This document shows, piece by piece, positions 1 through 8,697 of a stretch of 64,000 nucleotides of DNA. Source of the stretch: Planctomycetaceae bacterium (GTDB taxonomy: Bacteria; Planctomycetota; Planctomycetia; Pirellulales; Pirellulaceae); NCBI GenBank assembly GCA_002723275.1, contig PBNZ01000041.1, positions 105,429 to 169,428 on the forward strand, given 5' to 3'. A program made the translations under genes and the position numbers. The notes under the pieces were generated by a model. The model saw only the letters and a list, made by a program, of their open reading frames with translations, was not told the DNA's origin and did no database searches. Each line of letters opens with the position of its first letter. The first letter of the stretch is position 1.

Positions 1-1134
1 AGTGATCACGTCCAACAAACCATCTCCATTGACATCCGCGACTTCGAACTGAGTTCCCGGTCCACTATTACGGTCGAACAGATGAGGCGTCCAAACGGGT
101 TTGCCATTTTCTCGCGTCAATCGGAACCAATAGAAAACCGCTGGTTGATCTCCGCCTGGATCATTTCCGCCGTGAGCCCACCAGCGTTTTCCAGTCACAA
201 AATCCTTCACGCCATCGCCATCCATGTCGGCAAGACACATTCCATGCGTTTGCGAAAATGAAGAATCGATTTCATGGGTTTTCCAGGAATTGGGAGAGGT
301 TTGTTCGTGCCACCAAATCCCGTATCGATGAGCACTACTACTCAGCACGTCGTTGTCTCCATCACCATCATAGTCGTACACATACATTTGGGCCGCGTCT
401 TCGCCAAAGGGAGCAGGGTTAAATTTCCAGGGTCCCTGTCGACGATTCTCTGGCGCCTGCCACCAGCCGGCCGGGATGAGGATATCCATCCGACCATCCT
501 GATCGATATCACCAATGCCTAACCCATGAGCGTATTTGTTCGTTCCAGGCGCAGCATTCTGAGACACTCGATGAATCGACCATCGTTCAAGCGGATTCTG
601 GGTTGCAGTCAGGAAAGCCATAAACCGATCCGGACCATCGGACGATGGGGTGTCGGGGGCGACCGCCATCACCCAATCTTTGTTGCCATCCCCGTCAACA
701 TCCACAAATTGCGGACTTTCGTTATTGGAAACGGGCGTCAATTCATGACGCGTCCAGGGCCCCTTTTCGTTCTTCGGATTTTCAAACCACCAGGTCGGTT
801 GGCCGGGAAAGTCGACGACCATGAGGTCAATCCAGCCATCTCCGTTGACATCGTGGGCAATATTGGCGAATGAGTTGGAATATCCTTTCGGTTCATACTC
901 TGGAGTTTTCTCAAGAATCGGGTGCATTTTCCAATCAGGCGATTCATACCAGACGAAACCAGCGGCAATGTCTGACTTGCCGTCCCGATTAAAGTCGCCG
1001 ACCGCAACCCCTTCACTACGAAAATCGGCATCGAGTTGAGTGCGATCAAACCGAAGCTCCACCTTTTCCGCCTGGACGGTAGCATTGAGGAGCATGGACA
1101 ACAGAAAAACCGCCTTAATCACGTTCGTGTTCAA
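1..1134 (-). CDS. VCBS/FG-GAP repeat secreted protein (partial, cut at left edge)
   Basis: An uninterrupted minus-strand frame of 378 codons runs from a TTG at 1134 off the left edge, so the C-terminus is missing. The first ~22 residues form a Sec signal peptide (N-terminal Lys, hydrophobic run, ending VQA). Repeated Asp-rich loops follow, of the type D-x-(N/D)-x-D-G (for example DVNGDGWIDL and DVDGDGNKDW), which are the calcium-binding loops of FG-GAP/VCBS beta-propeller repeats. They alternate with segments rich in Trp and Asn-Pro. The TTG start was chosen because GGAG lies about 9 nt upstream; an in-frame GTG at 1122 is the alternative. Proteins of this type are abundant in planctomycetes and are thought to be extracellular, but the substrate is unknown. 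It is divergent from the protease fusion gene at 1309. Confidence 0.85.
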   Translation of the reverse strand, partial: MNTNVIKAVFLLSMLLNATVQAEKVELRFDRTQLDADFRSEGVAVGDFNRDGKSDIAAGFVWYESPDWKMHPILEKTPEYEPKGYSNSFANIAHDVNGDGWIDLMVVDFPGQPTWWFENPKNEKGPWTRHELTPVSNNESPQFVDVDGDGNKDWVMAVAPDTPSSDGPDRFMAFLTATQNPLERWSIHRVSQNAAPGTNKYAHGLGIGDIDQDGRMDILIPAGWWQAPENRRQGPWKFNPAPFGEDAAQMYVYDYDGDGDNDVLSSSAHRYGIWWHEQTSPNSWKTHEIDSSFSQTHGMCLADMDGDGVKDFVTGKRWWAHGGNDPGGDQPAVFYWFRLTRENGKPVWTPHLFDRNSGPGTQFEVADVNGDGLLDVIT

Positions 1135-1265
1135 TTTTCTCGTCTCCTAAGAGATCCGCGATACCACCTTTTTCGTCAAAATGACGATCGAATGGCTCTT
1201 ATCATATTCACCTTCATCGCCAATAACGAGTAAAAAGATAAAAGTAGCCGTGGTCAACGGCACGT

Positions 1266-1289
1266 CGGTTTTGTCGACCGACAAAACCG
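1266..1289. promoter_or_regulatory. perfect 11-bp inverted repeat (operator or leader hairpin)
   Basis: CGGTTTTGTCG at 1266-1276 is followed by AC and then its exact reverse complement at 1279-1289. The element lies in the 174-bp divergent region and ends 19 nt before the TTG start of the protease fusion gene. As DNA it looks like a dimeric-repressor operator. As RNA it would form a 10-bp stem with a GACC tetraloop just before the ribosome binding site. There is no T-run on the plus strand, so a classical terminator is unlikely. Confidence 0.5.
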
Positions 1290-1308
1290 GATCGAATGGA
1301 GAAACCCC

Positions 1309-3537
1309 TTGTATCGCATTGTCAGCACGTTGTTTTTGTTGGTGGCACTCCTGCCACTGCTCGTCTTTGGCGAGGAGGATCAAGCCAAATCGAATCCGGA
1401 GCAGAAGGTTGCACAGGCGGATCAGCAGCGAAGTGTTGCGAACCTGGTCGAGTCGACACGCAACTCCGTGGTAACGGTCACGGTCGAAGGCCGTGACGGC
1501 CGGCAGGCTGGAATGGGCACAGGCTTTGTGATCTCAAAAACGGGGCTAATTGCCACAAATCTGCATGTCATTGGCGAAGCGCGGCCCATTCGAGTTCGCT
1601 TTCATAATGGTCGGGAACTTTCGGTGCAGGAGGTCCATGCGTCCGATCGAAATTTCGATTTAGCGATCATTCGTGTATCAGCCCAGGATTTGGAACCTCT
1701 TCCTTTAGGCAAAACAGACATCGTTCAAGGCACCTCGGTTGTTGCTTTGGGTAACCCGATGGGTCTGCGGCACAGTGTGGTTGACGGCATTGTATCGGGC
1801 TACCGAGAGATTGACGGGCGACGCATGATCCAGATGGCGATGCCCATCGAGCCTGGCAACAGCGGTGGTCCGCTGCTCGACCTGGATGGCAATGTCGCAG
1901 GAATCGTGACCATGAAGTCAGCAATCACTGCCAATCTTGGCTTTGCAGTCCGAGTTGCCGATCTCCAATCTCTCATTGAAACACCCAATCCCGTTCCCAT
2001 GGAGCGATGGAAGACGATCGGATCCTTAGACCCACGCGAGTGGACAACTTTATTCGGAGCGAGTTGGCAGAAACGAGCTGGACGCATCGTTGTCTCCCAA
2101 GCAGGCGATGGTTTTGGAGGTCGGTCACTCTGCCTCGCGAATCGCGAGATCCCAGAAAACGAATTTGAAGTCGGAGTCTTTGTGAAGCTCGACGACGAAG
2201 CGGGAGCAGCGGGTTTAGCCTTTGCGGCTGATGGCGATCAAAGACACTTTGGATTCTATCCCTCCGGTGGACGACTCCGTCTTACTCAATTCAACGGCCC
2301 CACTGTCTATTCCTGGCAAATCCTGGACGAACTTCCCTCAGAACACTATCGTCCTGATGAATGGAATCACCTCAAGGTGCACGTTGGTGCGGACAAACTC
2401 AAATGCTATGTCAATGACCATTTGCTGATCGAGCGGCGCGTACCTGATCTCAAACCTGGCAAAGTTGGTCTGGTCAAGTTCCGCCAAACGAGCGCGAGCT
2501 TTAAACGCTTCGAACTTGACAAAACGATCGCGTCAACTCAGATATCGTCCGAGCGCCGAGATAAAGTCGACGAAAAGATTGACCAACTCACCTTAGATGA
2601 CTGGCTTCCTTCGGGAGCTGTCGATGGCCTGGCAACGGATGTCGATGCCAGCCTCACGGTCCTCCGCGAACGCGCTGCCCAATACGACGAGCAGGCTCGC
2701 CGTCTGCGGCAACTGGCCGGCGACGTACATGCCCGAAAAGTATGTGATGAGCTTCGCAAAGTATTAGCCGAGGATCCTATTGATCTCATTCACGCCGCAT
2801 TACTTATCTCACGACTGGACAACCCCGACCTGGAAATCGACGTCTATCGAAAGCAGTTCAACCAGCTCTCAAAGGACATCCGCGACGAACTACCGGAGAC
2901 CGCAAATCCTCAACAGCGACTGGAACGACTCAATCAATATCTTTTTGAACAAAATGGTTTTCACGGCAGTCGCACGAATTATTATCACGCCGCGAATAGT
3001 TACTTTGATCGAGTCCTCGACGACCGAGAGGGTCTGCCCATCAGCTTGTCGCTGCTGTATATCGAACTGGCTCGACGCTTGGAACTAAACGTCGAGGGCG
3101 TTGGCCTCCCGGGACATTTTGTCGTTCGATATATCCCCGAAGAGGGCGAATCTCAGTTGATTGATGTATTCGATAGTGGAGCCGAGTTAACGCCGGAGGC
3201 TGCCCGCCGCATGGTGACGGAATTCAGCGGCGGCGAATTCCGGGAAGAATACCTGGATGCATACACGCCCCAAGAAATCATCGTTCGAATCCTCCGTAAT
3301 TTGCAGGGCATCTCGCAGGGAGAAGAAGACTTTGAGGCAACGTTGCGCTATCTGGAGGCGATGGTAATCGTCGAGCCAGAAGTTGCCAATCATCGCGGAT
3401 TACGCGCGGTCCTACGACATCAGACAGGTCGTAAACAGGCCGCCGTCGAAGATCTCGATTGGTTCCTCGAAAACAGCCCGGCTGGCATCGATCTGAATCA
3501 GATCCGGGCGATGCGGGAGACCTTCTCAGAACCCTGA
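1309..3537 (+). CDS. secreted trypsin-like serine protease fused to LamG/DUF1080-like and SirB1-like domains
   Basis: The start is TTG, supported by GGAG 7 nt upstream (1298-1301) and by the signal peptide it opens (residues 1-21). Residues ~45-225 are an HtrA-type S1C protease domain with His86 (NLHVIG), Asp117 (FDLAI) and Ser185 (GNSGGP), so the triad is intact. Residues ~245-410 look like a concanavalin-fold (DUF1080/LamG-like) beta-sandwich with the typical W-N-x-L-K-V and Y-V-N-D motifs. Residues ~485-740 match the SirB1/transglutaminase-like family (GLPISLSLLYIELARRL, GLPGHFVVRY) followed by TPR-like helices. The usual nucleophilic Cys position is Ser here, as in other SirB1-type proteins, so this part is probably not a protease. 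There is no PDZ domain, unlike DegP. It probably acts outside the cytoplasmic membrane; its targets are unknown. Confidence 0.85.
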   Translation: MYRIVSTLFLLVALLPLLVFGEEDQAKSNPEQKVAQADQQRSVANLVESTRNSVVTVTVEGRDGRQAGMGTGFVISKTGLIATNLHVIGEARPIRVRFHNGRELSVQEVHASDRNFDLAIIRVSAQDLEPLPLGKTDIVQGTSVVALGNPMGLRHSVVDGIVSGYREIDGRRMIQMAMPIEPGNSGGPLLDLDGNVAGIVTMKSAITANLGFAVRVADLQSLIETPNPVPMERWKTIGSLDPREWTTLFGASWQKRAGRIVVSQAGDGFGGRSLCLANREIPENEFEVGVFVKLDDEAGAAGLAFAADGDQRHFGFYPSGGRLRLTQFNGPTVYSWQILDELPSEHYRPDEWNHLKVHVGADKLKCYVNDHLLIERRVPDLKPGKVGLVKFRQTSASFKRFELDKTIASTQISSERRDKVDEKIDQLTLDDWLPSGAVDGLATDVDASLTVLRERAAQYDEQARRLRQLAGDVHARKVCDELRKVLAEDPIDLIHAALLISRLDNPDLEIDVYRKQFNQLSKDIRDELPETANPQQRLERLNQYLFEQNGFHGSRTNYYHAANSYFDRVLDDREGLPISLSLLYIELARRLELNVEGVGLPGHFVVRYIPEEGESQLIDVFDSGAELTPEAARRMVTEFSGGEFREEYLDAYTPQEIIVRILRNLQGISQGEEDFEATLRYLEAMVIVEPEVANHRGLRAVLRHQTGRKQAAVEDLDWFLENSPAGIDLNQIRAMRETFSEP

Positions 3538-3628
3538 TGCGTTTCTAGCCGCTTTCTATAAACTCGGCAGGCGATGCTGGCCGAAATGCGAGCTAACGAG
3601 CGAATGATGTCTCCTCCTGAGAGTTCCG

Positions 3629-4783
3629 TTACTTGCTGCCTTGATCAACTTTCTTACCGTCAGGTCGATTTTCGAGCAACCAATCTTCAAGGACGACATG
3701 TTTGATCAACGGGGCACGCAACAATCCAGCCCGGTTCGGCAACAGACTCTGCAACCAAGGACGTCGAATGACCGCTGAAAGAGCCCGCATGCGTCGGCTC
3801 CCGCGAGTCTGAGCTTCCACGTTTGCAGCGAGACGTTCAAACGTCGCTGGCAAAATATTTGGCTCCGGACCGATGTGAACGATCGTATCCACACCCATTT
3901 TGAGAAGTTCATCGACGACATTCCACAGCTGTTGGGGATGGTCAATCCACTGCGAAATAATTTCTCGGGAATTAAACTGATGATAAGACTTCTCCCCGGT
4001 AACCATCGACAACACAGGCGGATTCGGCTCGGTGAATCCGCCGGGTAATGTATGCAGCATGACAGACGCTCGATCCGTAATATTGCGTTGCCAGACAATC
4101 GGCGTGTGCAAGGGCGGCCAACGATGCTCGTTCATTCGCAAATAAATTCGATGAGGAAGAATCTCACTTAGGTGAGCCTTCAATCGTTTCACCGTATCCT
4201 CAGTCCCCATCACCAGTAGCGAGTTGGGGGACAGCCACGCTGACACACCGATCACTCCCCTGCCTTCGGCGTTCAGATGCAAACAGACTTCTCTCACGCG
4301 ATCGCTCGAGATTGAGTCACCCCGTGAAAAGAGGACTCCCATCGACACGTTTTTTGCCAGATCAGCGCAATCTGCAGCCATTGCCAATGGAATCCGAATG
4401 GCATCACTCGTTTCATAGACACCGCCCGCGACAAGAGCAGAAATTTCTCCAAGACTGAAGCCAATGGACACTCGAGCCTGCGAGTAGTCGATCCCATGGA
4501 ATTCCGACAGCAATTTCAATTGAGCGATTTCCATGGAGACGATCAATGCAATCGCTTCATCGTAGACCTCCAGGGTGGTATCTTCACCGCGTTCAACCCG
4601 GCCAACAAGGTCAACCTTGCGTTCGACCACACTTTCACAGACCTCAGAAGCCTCCTTGAGTGCCTGCTGGACCAATGGCCCGTAGACATCGTGCTGGAGA
4701 AGCTCACGACTGCGTCCCATGTTGGTCACGTTATATCCGCGAAACGCCAGCACGCCATTCGATAGTTGCAGTTCATCACTCAT
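3629..4783 (-). CDS. acyl-carrier S-malonyltransferase-like protein (FabD/AT domain)
   Basis: This 384-residue protein has the fold signature of acyltransferase (FabD) domains. The nucleophile is Ser110 in GFSLGE, and the second catalytic His is probably His226 in PPLHTPIV. FabD enzymes transfer malonyl (or another acyl) groups from CoA to acyl carrier protein. The histidine before the nucleophile, nearly invariant in the GHSxGE motif, is Phe109 here. The protein is also about 70 residues longer than housekeeping FabD, and no KS, ACP or FabH/FabG operon lies beside it. It is therefore more likely a specialised acyltransferase than the main FabD. It is transcribed divergently from the SDR gene at 5048 and convergently with the protease fusion gene. 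Confidence 0.7.
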   Translation of the reverse strand: MSDELQLSNGVLAFRGYNVTNMGRSRELLQHDVYGPLVQQALKEASEVCESVVERKVDLVGRVERGEDTTLEVYDEAIALIVSMEIAQLKLLSEFHGIDYSQARVSIGFSLGEISALVAGGVYETSDAIRIPLAMAADCADLAKNVSMGVLFSRGDSISSDRVREVCLHLNAEGRGVIGVSAWLSPNSLLVMGTEDTVKRLKAHLSEILPHRIYLRMNEHRWPPLHTPIVWQRNITDRASVMLHTLPGGFTEPNPPVLSMVTGEKSYHQFNSREIISQWIDHPQQLWNVVDELLKMGVDTIVHIGPEPNILPATFERLAANVEAQTRGSRRMRALSAVIRRPWLQSLLPNRAGLLRAPLIKHVVLEDWLLENRPDGKKVDQGSK

Positions 4784-5047
4784 AGGGTCTCGAGACGGAT
4801 CTTAGCCCGCCCACAGTTGTCGGATTACGCTGATATTTCCTGTCTTGGCGACACTTTCACGGAGCGACGCCCTCGCGGACTTCTACCCGAGGAATCCTAC
4901 GTCAAGCACGCTTCGGCGGCCAGAGATCTTCTGGAATCCGCAGCGAACTCGCAGCAGGTCGATTGCCTGGTAACGATTTGACCACTACAACAAATCATTA
5001 TTCACCAGAATAACCCCACGCCAATCTGATAGTCGGGCCAATTAGGC

Positions 5048-5842
5048 ATGGAAGATAAGCATTTATTAAAAGGCAAAGTTGCAGTCGTCACCGGATCGTC
5101 GAGCGGGATTGGGGCAGCGATCGCTCTCGAATTGGCCGCGTCGCAGGCCCATGTCATTGTTCATGCGAGGTCGAGTCAGGCCGAGGGAGAACGTGTCGTC
5201 GCAGCGGTCCGAGAACACGGCGTCGAAAGCACGTTGATGCTGGCCGACATCTCTGATCCCATCGCCTGCCAAAGATTCATCGACGAAGCCTGGCAATGGC
5301 GAGAGGGAGTCGACATCTGGATCAACAACGCCGGCGCCGATGTCTTAACCGGCGAATACGTCTCGCTGAGCTTTGAAGACAAATTGGAAGTATTGTGGCA
5401 AGTTGACGTTCTCGGCACGATCCGTCTGTCACGGCTTGCCGGTGAAAGGATGATTCAACAAGCAGGCGTCATTATCAATGTCGGCTGGGACCAGGCTGCC
5501 ACCGGGATGGAGGGCGACAGCGGAGAGATGTTCTCAACGAGCAAGGGAGCCATCATGGCCTTTACACGTAGCTTGGCACGTTCGCTCGCACCGAACGTTC
5601 GCGTAAATTGTGTGGCTCCTGGCTGGATCAAGACGGCGTGGGGAGAACAAAGTTCGGACTATTGGAATCGACGTGCCGAGCAGGAATCGCTGTTAGGGCG
5701 ATGGGGAACGCCACAAGACGTTGCCCAAGTCGTCGGATTCCTCGTTTCCCCAGCCGCTCGTTTCATCACCGGCGAAATCCTCCCCGTCAATGGAGGATTC
5801 GTTGGCTCTGCAACCGGACCATCGACTGATGAGCAAGCGTGA
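5048..5842 (+). CDS. SDR-family oxidoreductase with substituted catalytic residues, first gene of the H4MPT-type operon
   Basis: This is a 264-residue Rossmann-fold short-chain dehydrogenase/reductase. The cofactor motif TGSSSGIG is at residues 15-22 and NNAG at 93-96. The C-terminal FITGEILPVNGG segment is typical of FabG-like SDRs. The YxxxK motif reads F162-S-T-S-K166, so the catalytic Tyr is Phe (codon TTC). The catalytic-Ser region (residues 141-150, VIINVGWDQA) has no Ser. The cofactor site looks intact, but classical hydride-transfer chemistry would be impaired. The next gene starts inside its last codons (14-nt overlap), which suggests translational coupling. Its position before H4MPT-type genes suggests a pterin-related role, by analogy with pteridine-reductase SDRs, but that is inference. 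Confidence 0.8.
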   Translation: MEDKHLLKGKVAVVTGSSSGIGAAIALELAASQAHVIVHARSSQAEGERVVAAVREHGVESTLMLADISDPIACQRFIDEAWQWREGVDIWINNAGADVLTGEYVSLSFEDKLEVLWQVDVLGTIRLSRLAGERMIQQAGVIINVGWDQAATGMEGDSGEMFSTSKGAIMAFTRSLARSLAPNVRVNCVAPGWIKTAWGEQSSDYWNRRAEQESLLGRWGTPQDVAQVVGFLVSPAARFITGEILPVNGGFVGSATGPSTDEQA

Positions 5843-7217
5843 CCACATTCATTTCGTAACGGGCCGCCTTGCAGAACATGCGTTGCGGGACATCGTCAAA
5901 GAGCTCGCTGCTAAGGTCGGCTTTGCCTATTCGATCGACGTTCTCCCGATCACGGTCGCGGCACTCATGACTCCCAAATGGGTTGCCCGCCATATCCAGA
6001 TTCCGTCTGAGACTACTCGTATTGTTTTGCCCGGCTACTGCAACGGCGACCTCGCTCCACTGAAACAGTTATCCGATCTGCCGATCGACCTTGGTCCGCA
6101 TGATCTGCGCGAACTGCCAACTCTCTTCGGTCATCAATCGGAGACGAGAAAAGACTACGGAAAATACTCGATTGAGATCCTCGCTGAGATTAATCACGCT
6201 CCACGACTTTCCCTGGCTGAAATTGAAAAGCACGCCAAGCAACTGGCCGCCGATGGTGCAGACCTCATTGATATTGGTTGCGAACCGAGCCATACCTGGC
6301 AGAACGTTGGGGATGCCGTGCGGCTCCTCAAGGATCTCGGGTTAAGAGTTTCCATCGATAGCTTCAATGTGGTTGAAATCGAGGCGGCGGTCGAGGCGGG
6401 TGCAGAATTGGTTCTCTCGGTGAATAGCAGCAATCGCGAAGCGGCCTGCGATTGGGGATGCGAGGTGGTCGTCATTCCCGACGACATTGAAACCCAGGCA
6501 GGTCTGGCAGAAACGACCGAGCTATTGACGGAACATCAGGTGCCCGTGCGACTGGACCCGATCCTTGAGCCCATCGGCTGCGGTTTCACAAACAGTCTTC
6601 AAAGGTATTGGAAGGTCAGAGAACAATATCCCGACCTACCCATCATGATGGGAATTGGGAACATCACCGAACTGACCGATACCGACTCCCTGGGGATCAA
6701 CTTGCTCCTATTGGCAATTTGCGAGGAGCTCAAAATCCACAGCGTGCTGACAACGCAGGTAATTAACTGGGCAAGATCGAGCGTACGTGAATGTGCTCTC
6801 GCAAGACAACTCGTCTACCACGCACACACCCATCGTGTCATTCCAAAGCACACGGCGCCGGAGCTGGTCGTCCTACGAGACCCACGTCTATTGCCGATGG
6901 GAGCGGAAAGTCTTGAGCGACTTTTCGAACAGATCAAAGACCCAAATTATCGGCTTTTCGCGGAAGACGGTCAGCTGCACATCATCAATTCAGAAGTGCA
7001 CATCAGCGGCACGAATCCCTACGAATTATTTGCTCAGTTGATGGCCACGGAACCGAGGAATGTCGATCCGTCCCACGCATTCTATCTGGGCTATGAATTA
7101 TCCAAGGCAGTGACCGCCTTGACTTTAGGCAAGCAATATCGTCAGGATGAAGCATTGGACTGGGGATTCCTGACGATCCCCGAGAAGACTCATCGTAACC
7201 AGAAGCCCACCGACTGA
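5829..7217 (+). CDS. dihydropteroate-synthase-like protein (H4MPT-cluster type, DUF6513-like N-terminus)
   Basis: The start is ATG 5829, overlapping the SDR stop; an upstream in-frame ATG at 5721 lies wholly inside the SDR gene and was rejected. The 462-residue product has an N-terminal domain of ~110 residues of unknown function and then a pterin-binding TIM barrel. The barrel shows EINHAP at ~120-125 (the N-x-x-P region of DHPS), LIDIGCEPS at ~146-154, and SIDSFNVVEIEAAVEAGAE, the analogue of the DHPS SVDT segment. A C-terminal domain of about 100 residues follows. The standard folate DHPS motifs are degenerate, so it is not folP. Homologues of this DHPS-like type are known from methylotroph and planctomycete C1/H4MPT gene clusters. 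A role in joining pterin and beta-RFAP, or in handling pterins, is inference. Confidence 0.75.
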   Translation: MSKRDHIHFVTGRLAEHALRDIVKELAAKVGFAYSIDVLPITVAALMTPKWVARHIQIPSETTRIVLPGYCNGDLAPLKQLSDLPIDLGPHDLRELPTLFGHQSETRKDYGKYSIEILAEINHAPRLSLAEIEKHAKQLAADGADLIDIGCEPSHTWQNVGDAVRLLKDLGLRVSIDSFNVVEIEAAVEAGAELVLSVNSSNREAACDWGCEVVVIPDDIETQAGLAETTELLTEHQVPVRLDPILEPIGCGFTNSLQRYWKVREQYPDLPIMMGIGNITELTDTDSLGINLLLLAICEELKIHSVLTTQVINWARSSVRECALARQLVYHAHTHRVIPKHTAPELVVLRDPRLLPMGAESLERLFEQIKDPNYRLFAEDGQLHIINSEVHISGTNPYELFAQLMATEPRNVDPSHAFYLGYELSKAVTALTLGKQYRQDEALDWGFLTIPEKTHRNQKPTD

Positions 7218-7235
7218 TCGTCCGGAAACCGCAGG

Positions 7236-8675
7236 ATGCCGACTCCGCCCGTCTCCAAATTACCGGCATTCCATCCACTCGTGCACGAGATTACACCGAG
7301 TCTTTCTCCGGCGGAGGTTTTCGACCGACTTGCTGCCCTGCCCCATTGCATCTTTTTCGACAGCGCACAGCAAGACTCCAAGTTAGGACGATTCTCTTAT
7401 CTGGCCGCCGATCCGTTCAAGATGCTCCGCGTACCGGGTGGAAATGAGTCACCCTTTGTGCAATTCGAAAACCAGTTGAGCGATTGTTCCTTTGAACGGG
7501 TACCGGAACTGCCGGCCTTCCAAGGCGGGGCTGCTGGTTTATTCGGCTATGACCTGGGACACTCATGGGAAAGGCTCCCTCGAACTCGTTACAACGAGTT
7601 TGTTTTACCGGTACTCGCAGTAGGCTTTTACGATACGGTCATTGCTTTTGATCACGCCCAGGATCGCAGCTGGATTATCGCTCAGGGGTGGCCTGAACGG
7701 ACCCCGGAAAAACGGGAACGCCGAGCATCTGAACGACTGCAACAGTTTCGAGCTCTGTTGGAGAGCAATTCAACCACCGCTCCAGAACGCCCTAACCAGC
7801 AAACAGTCAACCTTGCCGGAGAGCACTATCCAGTAACTCCGATTGGACGCCGGGGAACAACCGCACTGCGCAGTAATTTCTCATCGGATGGTTTCCAGGA
7901 AGCGGTCGCAGCGGCGATTGAATACATTCATGCAGGGGATTTATTTCAAGTCAATCTTGCGCAAAGATTGTTGCTACCTCAAAACTGTGATTCCATTGCA
8001 CTCTACCAACGACTCCGAAAAGAAAACCCGGCCCCCTTCGCCGGCTTCTTCGATCTTGGCGATTATCAGATTGTGAGTGCATCACCGGAAAGGTTTCTTC
8101 AGGTCAATGAAGGTCGAGTGGAAACGCGTCCAATTAAGGGAACGCGCCGACGCATGACGGGCGCGGAGGCGGAGCTATTTAATGGCTCAGAGCTGAAACA
8201 GAGCGTCAAGGATCGAGCTGAAAACGTGATGATCGTCGACCTGATGCGAAATGATCTTTCGCGTGTTTGTGAGCCGGCATCGGTCGTCGTCGACCAGCTT
8301 TGTGAAGTCGAAAACTATCAATATGTGCAGCATCTCGTTTCCGCGGTAACCGGAAAGTTATCAGCAGGAAAAACCGTTTTCGATCTCATCACCGCTTCCT
8401 TTCCAGGCGGTTCGATCACCGGAGCTCCCAAGGTGCGGGCGATGGAGGTCATTTCCACGCTCGAGCCGCATGCACGCGGTGCTTATTGCGGTTCACTGGG
8501 CTATCTCACTCCCGACGGACATCTAGACCTGAGCATTCTGATTCGCACAATAACAGCAGGCGGCGGCTGGTGGCAGATGCCGGTCGGGGGCGGCATCGTG
8601 GCTCAATCCGATCCGGCTGACGAATATGCAGAAACGTGGCACAAGGCCGAAGGCCTGCTTCGCGCCGTGCTTTGA
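7236..8675 (+). CDS. pabB: aminodeoxychorismate synthase component I
   Basis: This 479-residue chorismate-binding enzyme, with PabA-derived ammonia, converts chorismate to 4-amino-4-deoxychorismate, the precursor of p-aminobenzoate. The N-terminal half is an anthranilate-synthase-I-like domain and the C-terminal half the chorismate-binding domain. The motif P-I-K-G-T with Lys301 is diagnostic of PabB; TrpE has PIAGT. The C-terminal GSITGAPKVRAMEVI and GYLTPDG motifs are intact. It lies 18 nt after the DHPS-like gene and 22 nt before pabA. No pabC (lyase) is visible in the window. The gene is embedded between H4MPT-type genes, which suggests its p-aminobenzoate feeds beta-RFAP synthase, although folate use is also possible. 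Confidence 0.92.
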   Translation: MPTPPVSKLPAFHPLVHEITPSLSPAEVFDRLAALPHCIFFDSAQQDSKLGRFSYLAADPFKMLRVPGGNESPFVQFENQLSDCSFERVPELPAFQGGAAGLFGYDLGHSWERLPRTRYNEFVLPVLAVGFYDTVIAFDHAQDRSWIIAQGWPERTPEKRERRASERLQQFRALLESNSTTAPERPNQQTVNLAGEHYPVTPIGRRGTTALRSNFSSDGFQEAVAAAIEYIHAGDLFQVNLAQRLLLPQNCDSIALYQRLRKENPAPFAGFFDLGDYQIVSASPERFLQVNEGRVETRPIKGTRRRMTGAEAELFNGSELKQSVKDRAENVMIVDLMRNDLSRVCEPASVVVDQLCEVENYQYVQHLVSAVTGKLSAGKTVFDLITASFPGGSITGAPKVRAMEVISTLEPHARGAYCGSLGYLTPDGHLDLSILIRTITAGGGWWQMPVGGGIVAQSDPADEYAETWHKAEGLLRAVL

Positions 8676-8697
8676 CCGAATAACGATTGAACCGTTC

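Noticed and set aside
738..1085. Minus-strand 115-codon open frame inside the VCBS-protein region
   Set aside because: It is out of frame with the 378-codon frame that shows the signal peptide and Asp-rich calcium loops, and has no protein-like pattern of its own.
3187..3393. Antisense open frame in the protease fusion gene
   Set aside because: Shadow of a GC-rich coding frame, as are the other open frames lying opposite recognised genes.
5829..7217. Housekeeping dihydropteroate synthase (folP)
   Set aside because: The pterin-binding barrel is recognisable, but the standard folP motifs are degenerate, there is a long extra N-terminal domain, and the neighbours are H4MPT-type genes.
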